A DNA stretch of 64,000 bases from Anthonomus grandis grandis (GCF_022605725.1 NC_065554.1:21843100-21907099); one strand, 5' to 3'; positions 1 through 10,429 are shown, numbered from the stretch's first letter. The notes: generated by a model from the sequence alone, not told the origin. Program-made: numbers and translations.

Positions 1-1600
1 CAATTTTCATGTGCAGGTGAAATGAGGAAAAGCATGTTAATGGCTCTATGTATTTCTTCCCGACTACCAAAATGCTTAATTCCTTGATACAAATTTATAA
101 CAATAAGTGGTGATATACTGGGTCAATTTAAAATATGAATATAGGGCTTAGCAAGCCAATCAGTAAATATTTATGAATATAATTATAAAAAATGTTTATG
201 TGTAAAAATGATTTTCTGTTAAAAAGTTATTAAATAATTTCCTAAAACTAGGCAACATTTTTATATATCCAGGTAAGAAAGACTTGACCTCTTCCAAGAC
301 GCCAATATTGCCGAACTAAGTTTAGTCTGTACAATAAAATGGGTCCTAAGATTGACCCTTGAGGAACTTCATCCATGTATGTTTTTCATGTCGCTGATTA
401 TATCCCTTATTTATAGTTACTATGTTAGTGAAGAAGTGAGTACATTCATTACATCAAATGTTATATATTTTTGTTTACCTTGAGAAGCATTGATAATGTG
501 CTACATTGTTTTTCCTGGGATTGAGGAATTGTGATTTAGAGGATCGCTAATATTTATTTTTGTTTCCCTGATTTCATTTCTCTATAGTTTTTTTACAAGA
601 ATTATATTCTTTATAGTACCAGCAAAAGTGTAGGCTTTAATGCATTCCCCTCAGTCTTTTATTAAACTAGGATTTTTCAGGAAAAGCTACATGGCTCGCT
701 ACATGGTATGCATCCACAAGAATAGACATGAAACAAGCAGACATCTCATCAGAATTTCTAGTTTCTGTGATAAAATTCAAAGACAACATTTACATATTAA
801 ACTACAACATTTTCTAAAATCAGTTCAATTATCTGGGCTTTATGATCTGCCACATCTAAGTGAGTTGGTTCAAAAATTGTTCGCTTCAATTTGAAACTTC
901 CAGTCAAGTCTTCAAAAATAGCCTCTTCATATCATCCAGAGTTGAAGTCCTCACCACAGGACTACTTTGTTGGGCACATTCAGAAAGAATGGATTAAAGA
1001 CATGTCCAGTGGGTGAGTGATATAGAAAGACAACAAAATTCTAAACATTTATGGGATTGTTTATGGTATTGTAATTTTAGAAGCAGCTAGGTTTTCTTTC
1101 AATAAGATCATTGTGTTTATAACCCTGCAGCTGGATTGTCTGAGCTTCATCTTCAGTTAACCAGTGCTCAATCAATCAACATAAAGCATATTATGTTGTT
1201 ATGCTTTATGTTGCTTGTTATGCTTTATAATCATAAAAGTAAATGACAAAGCTGTAAAAAGAGAAAATACATATACACATCACATTTGAAGGTTATTCAC
1301 TCCACATTCATGAGTAGGGCTCTGGTTTACCTGTATCGGCCAAAGCTACAACATCCCTGTTCTCCAAAAATACTCCAAGACCGTGAACCAAAACGTGCCA
1401 AGCCAATGCAATGTCAAGGGTATCAATATGTATAACTCACAGATATTATAAACTCTCAAAATATACAATTCTATTCAATGTAACTGAAACAAAACTGAAC
1501 GACAAACAAATTAGGTAAAATGGCAAAAATATTGACTAAAATCTATTCGACCAAAATTCAGTTATTTCATAATAGCCTTTTGCAACTAAGAGCTCTATCA
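1..1600. other. AT-rich sequence upstream of the ING gene, no gene recognised
   Basis: No coding exon, RNA gene or element end could be recognised here. A short open frame at 640-894 (+) has no domain I know and no supporting context. The first coding exon expected for the ING gene (a short peptide ending in a phase-1 donor) was searched for here and not found. Confidence 0.4.
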
Positions 1601-1619
1601 GTAGAGAAGTTTTTTAAGA

Positions 1620-1888
1620 ATTATTTGGTTGATTGTTGGCATTGAATGTTCTGAAAATGGCAGCAAAGTAGGGGTTAGGTAAATCTTTCAGATTTTCTGG
1701 GATCAAAAGTCTGAAAGAGGCACCTGCCTATTTTTGTATCTAGCTGGTTCACCTTGCAGCCACCATATACTTCCTAGAAAACCCATCACTTCCTCACTAG
1801 TAACATCAGGTTTCAGTCCCAATAGAAATAAAAAATGCCTTATTTGATCTGTTTTTAAAAGGCTGGATTTCTTATTTAGACCTCTCAA
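1620..1888 (-). pseudogene. possible LINE ORF1 (gag-like) fragment
   Basis: The minus frame contains LGLKPDVTSEEVMGFLG, which resembles the conserved block found after the zinc-knuckle region of insect non-LTR retrotransposon ORF1 proteins (a 'GL..D.T.E.V..YL' pattern). The frame is short and stops soon after. No other parts of a LINE are seen next to it. The match is by pattern only and could be chance. Confidence 0.3.
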
Positions 1889-2228
1889 TGTTGCAGGTTT
1901 TTGATTATTTCTAGATCCGTCAATTTGTGTTTTTTTATTTTTATATTTTTTTTCTCATTTGTTTTGAGCTTTCTGTTTTATTTCTTCCTATAGGTCCTGC
2001 GCTTCCTACAGCGCAGTGTGTTATTTGCGGCCGAATTCGCTTGTCGTTGCGATTACGTCATTTCCTTGTACTGTACATAAAACAGATTTAAACAGTTAAA
2101 AAAAACAAAAATTGGATGGTTGGTCACCTTACTTATTAACAATCATAGTACATGTTTGGGGCTTAACTTTGTACAGCAGCTTTCTAATTATACCTTGCCC
2201 CCAGTTCTAGCTGGTCTTGTCTCCACAG

Positions 2229-2419
2229 GTTTAGAACATTTGCCCAATGAGCTGCAAAGAAACTTTACCCTTATGAGTGACTTAGATAAAAGGGCTCAGG
2301 GACTTATGAAAAACATTGATGCCCTTGCGGATGAGTATTTGCGCAACATTAAATCCCTGAGTGGGGACGAACAGAAGGAGCAACTGGATAAAATTCAGAA
2401 CATGTTTAATAAAGCGAAG
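2229..2419 (+). CDS. ING5-like: ING exon (helix-bundle domain, first visible)
   Basis: Acceptor tctccacag ends at 2228. The exon enters in phase 1 (GT completes a codon) and ends at a codon boundary with AAG followed by GTTGTT, a weak donor. It carries LEHLPNELQRNFTLMSDLD, the diagnostic ING N-terminal block. Confidence 0.9.
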
Positions 2420-5400
2420 GTTGTTGTTTGCTTTTAAGGTTTCTTGAGTTTGTTAATAAGCTTATTTTATTGTGTATATAGGAACTGGGAGACGATAAGG
2501 TACAGTTAGCAATACAGACTTATGAGCTGGTGGATAAACATATAAGAAGGTTGGACAATGATTTGGCAAGGTTTGAGTCTGAGATTCAAGATAAGGCATT
2601 GAATTCAAGGAATATTGATGAACCATCAGTAGGGAAAAGTATATTTTTGTCAGCACAATTAATATCGTTCGATTCATGTAAGATTTTACAGAAGGCAGGA
2701 AAAAAATTAAAGATGGTAAAACGGACAAGAAAAAACGTTCAGGCAATTCCAGTGAGGAGGATTCTTCGGGTACAGTAAGGGGCCAGAAGAAGAAGAGGCA
2801 GAAGGGAGGAGGATCTGACAAGGGAACAGGAGCTTCCAGTGGGGCCAAAGTTTCGGCAGGTGAGGGTTCGTATCATCACTATCATCCTCATTTTCATAAT
2901 TCTTTCAATTATTGGCAGATAAATTTAATTTCAAATTATAATTTTTAGTGGCAGAAGCTGTTGCAGCAGTTTTACCGGGATTGGCAGGCATAGCGCATCC
3001 TAGTGATGTCTTGGATATGCCAGTGGATCCAAATGAGCCCACATATTGTTTATGTCATCAAGTGTCATATGGAGAGATGATTGGATGTGACAATCCTGAT
3101 GTAAGTAAAGAAATTATGTTTTTATTTAGTTTTATACAAAATTTATTATTTACATATCCAAAAATGTTAAACTTAATCAACACAGCATTCTTTAAACTTC
3201 ATATAAAAGAATTCTTAGACCTATATTAGTTCATACTCTACTTTGGTATAAATTAAATTGAGCTCTAGTGTTATAGCTATGTACATCATTTGTTTTAGTA
3301 ATGTCTAATGATCTTTTCTGACTATTTAAAATTGTATATACTAATTTAGTTTTTTTCCAATTCTAGTATCATATCAGTTTTGGTATTTAGATTTTCTGTA
3401 CTAATCAATCCTAACTAAAAATTTTTTTTTTTTGAAATTTAATTTATCACAATTACCCCAAATTTAAATTAAACATAAAAAGTGTGAAAGAAAAAAGAAT
3501 TATTAATATTCTATTTTGTTTTGTTACTTAGATAGTCTGCAATGGTATATTAGTGGAATCATTGGTACAATTTTTTTTTGAAAGGTCTTCAATGTGTTAT
3601 CTTCAACTTAAACTCATGTCTTTTATTAAACCTAAGTATTCAATGTTATCTACTTTTTCCAAATAGTCATTATTCATTTTAATGTTAATCTTTTTAGTTA
3701 TTACATTTTTTTGTTCAAATATCACATCGCATCCTGAGCTTCTAATATAAAATCCGCTAAAACTACTGTTGAAATTGTTGAGATACTACTATAATAGTCT
3801 ATAAAACCACATGAAAACTTATCTGTTTTAATAAATTAGTTAATGTAGGTAAACCATTAATCTTTTTTTAGGACTTTTTTAACAATTTTCAAAAATATAC
3901 TTATGATGAAGACCTGCCTATAAATATTAATATCCTCTTTAGAGCTAGCTTTGCTAGTTTTAATTCCTTAGGAAATTCGCCCTCAGATATAGCTTTGTTC
4001 ACCAAATTAACCAACACTTTTGAAATGGAATTCTCGATATTCCACAGGTTCATTACTGTTATTTCGTCGTGCCTACAGTAGATTTTTTTAACATATAATA
4101 ATATAATATTAGTAACTTTTTTTCACAGTTAGATTGAAGATAGATGGTGTTTTCTTGTGTGATTTTCTGGAAATTAGAGGTCTGTCCAAACTGTTGCATT
4201 TCATCAGCTAGCTTAGTGGAGATATTTTTTCCTATTTTATTAAATTGTATCTATATTTAAATTTTGCCAAAAATCTACGGTTCTACATGTTTTATTCATA
4301 AAAACGTTTTTAAAGAATCCCATTGTTATTAAAAATATTATTGCCCGTTTCTTGCCGATTAGTTTTAAAATATTAATTCTTTAAAGCTTTGATTTTAATG
4401 TTAAGTTAATTTTTTTGATAAATACCAGTTTCAGCTGTTTGTTGTTGGGATACCTTTATAGACCTTATCTCTTATTTTCATCTTATTAAGAAGTTCCTCA
4501 TTTATTCATTTATAATTTTTGCGTATTATAAAATAGTTCCCTTATTTTATGGCATTCTTTTTTACATGGTGTGATTCCAATAATGAAATAAGCTCTTGAA
4601 AAAAATCAATATAGTCATTGCGTACATAACTATCTATTCATTTTTTTTTAGGTGTTACTTTGGCTTTAAATTTTCTTTCAATTTGTGTTAAATTAAATGT
4701 AATGAGTTGGCGGTCGGATAAGGGTGTACTCTCTATTTACAGGATTAAAGATAATATGTTAATTAAACTTGTCGATTAAAATATGATCTATATGTAATTG
4801 GCTTGAATGATTAGTGATACGCGTGGCATTGTACTTTAAAAATTACGTAAATCTAACATATTTTTATATTGTTTTACGAGGATAGAATCGTTTAACTACT
4901 TTAATATTTCAATAACTCCATATCCAACTTAAATTCCTTTTTGTTTTTGTTGATTATGTTTATATAGGGTGTCCCGTAATTAGTTGGACATAGGTTAATG
5001 TAGGATACCTGACATAAAAATAAACCGTTTGAGCTCAATATCGCTTAGCAAAATGTTATTGGTTTTCGTTCTACAGGGTGTTAAAACTAATTTTTTGCCA
5101 AACATTTATTGAAATATTTTGAAATCCACTGAACAGATTAACCTAAAGTTTGGCGTACTCTTATTATTTGGGATGAGGATTACGAATATGATATCTATTT
5201 TCCCATTACCACTAGATGGCGCAACATACAACAACATTGAGTGATTAAAATGGTCATAACTTTTTTGACCTACCTGTACGCACATTTGCGAGTGAAAATA
5301 ATAAAACAGCATTTAATTCTAGTCAAAAAAGGTATACTTGTTTGATCTCCAAAAAGTAGACCGTTTTCGAAATAAACGCATTTTTGTATTAGGTTGCGTA

Positions 5401-6933
5401 TGAACAAATTATTATCGGAGTTTTACAAAGTAGGCTTTGCCTAGGATGAACACATCATAACTACGACCTGTGAAGTCTTTAATTTGGCTAAAGCTCGTGT
5501 TCTTTTTGTGTTATTTTCGCTTAAAAATGCCGCGTCACAATGATTTTTCTAATGCTCAGATGCGGGATATGGTATGTGTATATGCTCAAGAAAATTTTCG
5601 TAGTCGAAGAACAGCGCAGATCTGTATCCGGATAGAAGGCAGCCAAATCATCAAACATTTAAAGCGTTGTACGATAGATTAGGCGAAACGGGCTCATTTC
5701 GTTCAAAAAACGTAAATACGGGAAGACCAAGGATAATTGGAGCAGATATGGAAGATGAAATTTTGGTTCGTGTTATCGAAAATCCTCAAACCAGCACAAG
5801 AAGTATTGAGGCAGCCACTGGTGTAAGGAAATCTTCGGTGTCCAAAAATTATACGCCAAGAAAAACTGTATCCGTATCATTTCACTCTAGTTCAAAATCT
5901 TCTTCCTTAAGACTTTCCTGCAAGACTCCAATTCAGTCAATTTTTAAGAGAGCGCCGATCCATTTTTTTGTAATAACATTTTATTTACGGATGAAGCCAC
6001 GTTCACAAGGAGAGGTGTTTTTAATTGGCGTAACAATCATATCTATTCGATGGAAAATCCTCATGCTTTCCAAGAACACCATTTTCAACACGAGTTTTCA
6101 ATAAATATTTGGTGTGGTATCTTTGGGGATTATATTGTGGGACCGTTTGAATTGCCAGCTAAGCTTAATGAGAACGTTATCTAAATTTCTTGAGGAATGA
6201 TCCACCCATTCTTCTAGAATGGTCTATGTGCCCCTAAATTTAAGACGTGACAGCTGGTATATGCACGATGGTGCACCGGCACATTATTCACTGCAAGTCA
6301 GAAATTACTTGGACGAAATTGGATTGGTAGAGGTAGTGAATATCCGTGTTCTGCGCGTAGTCCCGATCTTAATCCCTTAGAATTTTTATTTCTGGGGCTA
6401 CTTGAAGTCACTTGTGTATAAAAATAAAATAAATAACCGTCAGGAATTGTGGCAAAAGATTGTGGAAGGAGTCAATACCATCAGGGCCCAAGAAGAATCA
6501 TTGTTTGGAGTCAGGCAAAATTTAAATAAAAGAATTAGACAATGTGTCCTAGTGGATGGTGAACATTTTGAACAATTATTATAATCAACAGCCTTTTCTA
6601 ATTTTATCGTTGTTAATTAAATTTTAGATTAAGTGTTCGTACGCAACCTAATAAAAAATTAGTTTTAACACCCTGTAGAACGAAAACCAATAACATTTTG
6701 CTAAGCGATATTGAGCTCAAACGGTTTATTTTCTTGTCAGGTATCCTACATTAACCTATGTCCAATTAATTACGGGACACCCTGTATATATTCCTCAATA
6801 TCATCTATACTTAATTTGTATTCTGTTTTAGTGTCCAATCGAGTGGTTCCACTTTGCTTGTGTCCAGTTGACTACAAAGCCCAAAGGAAAATGGTACTGT
6901 CCGAAGTGTATACAGGACCGAAAGAAAAAATAG
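2229..6933 (+). CDS. ING5-like: ING4/ING5-type inhibitor of growth protein (5 exons seen, first coding exon missing)
   Basis: Coding exons 2229-2419, 2482-2638, 2692-2859, 2949-3100 and 6832-6933 join in one frame (about 256 codons) and end at TAG. Order of parts: the N-terminal ING helix-bundle domain (LPNELQRNF, then DDKVQLAIQTYELVDKHIRR); a basic, serine-rich linker (exon 3); the conserved HPSDVLDMPVDPNEPTYC; and a PHD finger split between exons 4 and 5. All eight zinc ligands (C4-H-C3) are present, ending PKCIQDRKKK. By family knowledge the PHD finger reads H3K4me3, and the helix bundle dimerises and joins HBO1 or MOZ/MORF acetyltransferase complexes. The first exon should end in phase 1 and add roughly a dozen residues; it is not found. 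Intron 4 (3.7 kb) holds a LINE fragment and a mariner element. ING4 and ING5 cannot be told apart from this sequence. Confidence 0.93.
2482..2638 (+). CDS. ING5-like: ING exon (second half of helix bundle)
   Basis: Acceptor tgtatatag; starts with codons for ELGDDKVQLAIQTYELVDKH. Donor gtatat begins at 2639 and leaves phase 1, which fits the next exon (A plus AA gives Lys). Confidence 0.9.
2692..2859 (+). CDS. ING5-like: ING exon (basic, Ser-rich linker)
   Basis: Acceptor gattttacag, donor gtgagg. Encodes a Lys/Arg/Ser/Gly-rich linker (KKRSGNSSEEDSS) in the position of the nuclear localisation region of ING4/5. Low conservation makes the exact 5' edge less certain than the neighbours, but both phases agree. 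Confidence 0.8.
2949..3100 (+). CDS. ING5-like: ING exon (start of PHD finger)
   Basis: Acceptor atttttag, donor gtaagt (consensus), phase 0 out. Contains HPSDVLDMPVDPNEPTYC and the first half of the PHD finger up to GCDNPD. Confidence 0.95.
3500..4860 (-). pseudogene. decayed non-LTR retrotransposon (endonuclease end to RT) inside ING intron 4
   Basis: Minus-strand reading frames, broken many times, show in order: an endonuclease C-terminal block (ATRITNHSSQLHIDHILID, near 4830-4765), a pre-RT stretch, an RT entry block (LVNLVNKAISEGEFPKELK, near 4030-3970) and a post-palm block ending DNIEYLGL (near 3660-3610). The order matches a jockey/CR1-like LINE reading on the minus strand, antisense to ING. 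No intact frame remains. Confidence 0.6.
4965..6784 (+). mobile_element. mariner/Tc1-superfamily DNA transposon with long TIRs in ING intron 4
   Basis: The ends read (C/T)AGGGTGTCCCGTAATTA, in inverted orientation, flanked by TA (4963-4964 and 6785-6786). The two terminal repeats match over about 134 bp. A further inner block of 20 bp (5387-5406 and 6634-6653) is also inverted, but in the left arm it is separated from the outer part by about 285 bp of extra sequence. The element ends 47 bp before the last ING exon. Confidence 0.88.
5527..6584 (+). pseudogene. broken transposase (DUF4817-type HTH plus DDE domain) of the mariner-like element
   Basis: Starts at MPRHNDFSNAQMRDMV and continues through several frames. 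The N-terminal part (after correction across one shift it would read like the YPDRRQPNHQ pattern of DUF4817 helix-turn-helix proteins) is followed by GSFRSKNVNTGRPRI. The catalytic part shows MHDGAPAH and, in another frame, SARSPDLNPLEF, the last acidic motif. It ends at 6584 with KRIRQCVLVDGEHFEQLL. At least three frameshifts make it non-functional. Same strand as ING. Confidence 0.8.
6832..6933 (+). CDS. ING5-like: ING terminal exon (second half of PHD finger, stop)
   Basis: Acceptor ttctgttttag ends at 6831; phase 0. Encodes the rest of the PHD finger with EWFHFACVQL and KWYCPKC and the basic tail RKKK, then TAG at 6931-6933. Confidence 0.95.
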   Translation, partial: CPIEWFHFACVQLTTKPKGKWYCPKCIQDRKKK

Positions 6934-7028
6934 GATATTTTCAATTTAATGAAATGTTGGCTGTTTTTTTTTTGTAATTGTCAGTAGAGTAATTGGTTAA
7001 TTTTTCTAAGTGTAAAATATTGTCCAGG

Positions 7029-7034
7029 AATAAA
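7029..7034 (+). terminator. polyadenylation signal candidate for ING
   Basis: AATAAA lies about 96 bases after the ING stop codon. No other close candidate is as well placed. Confidence 0.5.
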
Positions 7035-7780
7035 AAGATTTATTTAAGTTGCTTTCTAGTTATTCTACTCAAAAGGGTGAATGTAACATTCGCCTTAAAA
7101 TAACTGTTGTACTTTAATAACCAGAAACAAGTAAAAAATGCAGTTTACGGTATTTTAAAGTATAGGAGCATGTTATTTTATTATTTTAGAGACTACTGTC
7201 ATCATTTTTAGAACATTTAGAAAAACTATGAAACGGAAATTGAGGAGTTTGAGCTAGGGGACAAATTATTCAGAGTAAATTTCCCAATAAGAGTTAGTTC
7301 CAGTTAACACGTTAGGCCCCACAATATAATTAAAATAACGTCATCTATTATGCAACAATATGTATTATATAGGTATATTATAATAACAATACATTTCTCA
7401 TTCTAAAAGGCCGTTTTTTGCTGAGAGAATTAATGGGTGTTCAAGCAAATCAACGGAGCCAGGGTGGGTTGTAAATGAGCTAAGGGAAAAGAACACTGTT
7501 TTTTATATGGCTTCAGAAGCAATACTGATCTAACAAACACCATTTCTAGGAAATTTAAAGATTTTCTGAAGAATATTACTATAAAGAACTCTTTTTTCTT
7601 TAACCCAACTAACATTTTGGAGATAAGGGACATAATTAAGAAAATAAAACCAGAGTGGGATGAGATCAAACTCTCATTTAAAATTTTGTCAGCTCTACCG
7701 ACGGATTGAGGTACTTCAAGAATCAATAAATGCTTCATTTTGGATAAACGTATTTCCTAATTAAAAAAACAAAACAAAGG
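7035..7780. other. intergenic sequence, possible LINE remnant
   Basis: At 7400-7720 the plus strand has a stretch (WVVNELREKN, then QTPFLGNLKIF) that faintly resembles the pre-RT linker of a jockey-like LINE. Nothing else is recognisable. Confidence 0.3.
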
Positions 7781-7830
7781 TAATAACACAAAGTCACGGT
7801 CTCATCAAATCAATATAATTTTTTCAAAGC

Positions 7831-7872
7831 TTTCAACACGTGTTTCACTCCTATCGGAGCATCATCAGGCCT
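7831..7872 (-). ncRNA. hammerhead-ribozyme-like motif of the Penelope element
   Basis: On the minus strand CTGATGA (7868-7862) is followed by a short hairpin with arms GCTCC and GGAGT, and then GAAAC (7846-7842). This is the core order of a hammerhead ribozyme (CUGAUGA, stem II, GAAA). Hammerheads are known in Penelope-like end repeats. Stem I and III pairings are only partial here, so activity is doubtful. Confidence 0.55.
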
Positions 7873-8490
7873 AAAAAATACATTAACATATTTTTCACAA
7901 AAAGAACGCTTACAAATTATGATAAAACTCATTAGCTAGACCTACACAGATCACATTACAACTAACAACAAAAGAAAAGCTAGGTTAAGTTAACAATTCC
8001 CACCATAGATAAAAATGTATGCTTAAAAAATAAAAAAGTAAAATGTCACCAGTGGGGAACGATCCAGCAACCTTTAGATTCATAGGCGCGCATAGGCCAC
8101 CAAGTAACATAATCAAACATGGGGAACAATCCGAACTATATTAATAAGTGTGAATATAAGTATACAATCTTAACAATAAAAACCAAAAATATATAAAATC
8201 GAAAAGGAAAATACTTTTTAAATTCTTTGAGAGAGGTTGTTATAAATGAGGTGAGGTTCAAACGTGAAAATATCGTTCACACACACACAAGGACAGGGCT
8301 CTTCTTAGCTTTAGTTATTTCCATTTTCTTCCAACAAGTCCAGTTTTTTGCCTTTTGAGCACTCCTGCAAAATATCCACTCCCTGAGTTAAAGAAAAACC
8401 CTGTGAGGAGGCCAATAAATGATTTGCAAACGCCGATTTAGTTTCAATCATGTCAGTATCCCTGTACCTGTCCACCAAACTTGTATGTTC

Positions 8491-8718
8491 TATTAGGAAT
8501 TTCGCACAACCTGGCGAAATCCAACTTATTTACGGCGCTGGCAATAAAGCGGACCCTTGTAGGAACCCAAATAAACAAACAACCGAATCAGTGAAATTCT
8601 AGATGCGCTCGAATAAAGAAGCGAGCGTTCGTATTGTGTCGCAGACTATTTCATTACGTTTTGTAATTTATATTTTATTTTTGAATACAGTTTAATATTG
8701 ATAAAAGTAGTTTTAATA
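8491..8718 (+). repeat. left LTR
   Basis: Begins TATTAGGAATTTCGCACAAC and ends GTAGTTTTAATA. Nearly identical to 9999-10224. The sequence right after it (ATCAGAAGTGAGATTC) resembles a primer-binding site of the kind that pairs with a tRNA 3' end, but lacks the leading TGG. Confidence 0.9.
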
Positions 8719-8825
8719 TATCAGAAGTGAGATTCTTACCAAAAAGAAAAACACTGTGTGCGTGAAATTACTAGTGCCCTTGTATAAAATACTTGTTTGT
8801 GATTTGTGATGTCCGGTAGTCCGTT

Positions 8826-9518
8826 GTGGTTGACGCATTTACCAAATTTACTTGGTTGGAAGCCGTGAGGGATACCAGCACAAGACCTGTCATCGACTGT
8901 TTAAAGCTTCTAATCAAATTTTGTGGACACCCCACGCGCATAATTACGGATCGAGGCAGATGCTTCACAAGTAAGGAAATGAACGAGTTCTGCAAACTTG
9001 AAAATATTAAGCATGTGCTCAACGCTATAAGTCCCAGAAGCAATGGTCAAGTGGAAAGATTTAACCAAACAATTCTAAATGCCCTTATGACAATGGTCGG
9101 TGATGATCACAGTTCTTGGGAAACAAAAATTGTCGAGGTACAGCGTGGCATTAATATGTGTTTGAATTCAAGTACCGGAAAATCTCCAGCCGAACTTTTG
9201 TACGGGTTTCGACCGCGGCTCAAATACGACATAGAATTAACAGATATCACAGTAAGCACGAATAGACTAGAAACTTTACATAATAATCGGGTTAAGGCTT
9301 TGGGTAATATCGTTAAAACCGCGGGTGCTATGAAGAAGCGCTATGACAAGAATCGATTGGGTGCACGCACGTTTAAAGAGGGAGAAATGGTTCTAATAAG
9401 AAGAACAGTGACAGCAGTTCTGCCCAATGATCGCTATCACGTGCAATCAACGTCCAAGGATCGTAGGCGATTCCGAGGTATGATAGCGAGCGACAGAATG
9501 AAATTTTACAAAGTCTGA
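8826..9518 (+). CDS. gypsy integrase, C-terminal half of a pol gene (open, no start)
   Basis: A 230-codon open frame with no true start codon; it is the end of a deleted pol polyprotein. The integrase core has all three acidic residues: the D of VVDAFTKF, the D of IITDRG, and the E of NGQVERFNQT, the last two in DD35E spacing. The end (RYHVQSTSKDRRRF, then SDRMKFYKV) fits the C-terminal domain of mag-type gypsy elements, with a short deletion before VLPNDRY. Integrase joins cDNA ends to host DNA in the nucleus. Without the rest of pol it cannot act for its own element; the upstream junction (near 8820) is where gag and most of pol were lost. Confidence 0.85.
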   Translation: MVDAFTKFTWLEAVRDTSTRPVIDCLKLLIKFCGHPTRIITDRGRCFTSKEMNEFCKLENIKHVLNAISPRSNGQVERFNQTILNALMTMVGDDHSSWETKIVEVQRGINMCLNSSTGKSPAELLYGFRPRLKYDIELTDITVSTNRLETLHNNRVKALGNIVKTAGAMKKRYDKNRLGARTFKEGEMVLIRRTVTAVLPNDRYHVQSTSKDRRRFRGMIASDRMKFYKV

Positions 9519-9998
9519 AGACGATAAATCGTGAGTTAAACAATTTGACTTCTTATTAATGTTTAATTGAGAAATTATATTAACCTGTTATTGAAATATT
9601 TTCTCAATTTTATTGAGCTAATGCTTTTTGTTGTTCTTTGGGTCATTTCCGGGACTATTAAAAGGAACACATGTCCTCTGGGTTATTTCCGGGACTATTG
9701 CAAATCTCCCATGTTCTTTCTGAATAGCTTAGTATAACAATATGACATTAAGGGGGTGAGAATTAAGACTGAGTTTCACTACTCCTGGCTGGCACCTGTC
9801 GAGCCCGAGACACTGATATTGATTTAGATCAGGACTTGTGACTCCTGGTTGACTGCAGTAGAGTGTGAGACCTGTCTTTCATATGTGACGTACATCAAAT
9901 AAAATTAAATGATATTAAAATTTCTGGTGTACTGTTTCTGTTTTTATAGGTGTCTCTGCAAGCGGTCCTGAGGCAGGCCCGTGTCAGGATGGCCGAAT
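9519..9998 (+). other. LTR element 3' internal region
   Basis: Non-coding. It has two short duplicated blocks (around TTTCCGGGACTATT at about 9645 and 9685, and ACTCCTGG blocks near 9778 and 9840) and ends with GTCAGGATGGCCGAAT next to the right LTR. Confidence 0.5.
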
Positions 9999-10224
9999 TA
10001 TTAGGAATTTCGCACAACCCGGCGAAATCCAACTTATTTACGGCGCTGGCAATAAAGCGGACCCTTGTAGGAACCCAAATAAACAAACCGAAGTCACTGA
10101 AATTCTAGATGTGCTCGAATAAAGAAGCGAGCGGTCGTATTGTGTCGCAGACTATTTCTATACGTTTTGTAATTTATATCTTATTTTTGAATACAGTTTA
10201 ATATTGATAAAAGTAGTTTTAATA
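9999..10224 (+). repeat. right LTR
   Basis: Same sequence as 8491-8718 with a few changes. Followed by GTTC, the second copy of the target duplication. Confidence 0.9.
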
Positions 10225-10429
10225 GTTCCTTTATTCTGGTGGAAATTTTTTTCCCCGATTGCCCTATGTAAATGGCATTGCAGTCATTACATCTAATGAA
10301 TATACCCCTGATTTTGAAAAGAAATTGCCTTAAGAGAGTATTAACTGTACCTCTCCAGAAAGTTGAAGACAATAACACTTCATCCAATTTTTAACCTAGA
10401 GCACTTTTGCACACTGTCTATGTTTATTG

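Larger units (their letters stand above)
8491..10224 (+). mobile_element. internally deleted Ty3/gypsy LTR retrotransposon (mag-like)
   Basis: Direct repeats of 228 and 226 bp form the ends. The insertion is flanked by GTTC on both sides (8487-8490 and 10225-10228), a 4-bp duplication that interrupts the Penelope frame exactly. LTR ends are TATTA and TAATA, a short inverted pair. Only about 100 bp of leader and then the integrase are left between the LTRs; gag, protease, RT and RNase H are gone. No clear polypurine tract is seen just before the right LTR. Confidence 0.88.
7790..10390 (-). mobile_element. Penelope-like retroelement, 3' part, split by an LTR element
   Basis: Two blocks on the minus strand, 10390-10225 and 8490-8230, are parts of one open frame that was cut at 8490/10225. 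The upstream block encodes a GIY-YIG motif (CNDCNAIYIGQSGKKISTR), the C-terminal nuclease typical of Penelope proteins. The downstream block encodes SAFANHLLASSQGF and GKKLDLLEENG, the C-terminal tail of the same family. Further 3' lies a hammerhead-like motif (7831-7872), as expected in the Penelope end repeat. The reverse transcriptase part is missing (5' truncated near 10390). One or two stops lie in the tail. Confidence 0.82.

Noticed and set aside
2117..2228. use of the upstream open frame (VTLLINNHSTC...) as ING N-terminus
   Set aside because: It has no family similarity and is cut off by a good acceptor (tctccacag) exactly where ING similarity begins.
2462..2848. 128-codon minus frame across ING exons
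   Set aside because: Shadow of ING exons 2 and 3, composition driven by the sense codons.
8278..8290. ACAC repeat as a functional site
   Set aside because: Short simple repeat in the Penelope tail, no further support.
9752..9998. longer right LTR starting at AAGGGGGTGAGA
   Set aside because: The 4-bp target duplication GTTC fixes the element edges at 8491 and 10224, so the LTR is only the 226-228 bp shared part.
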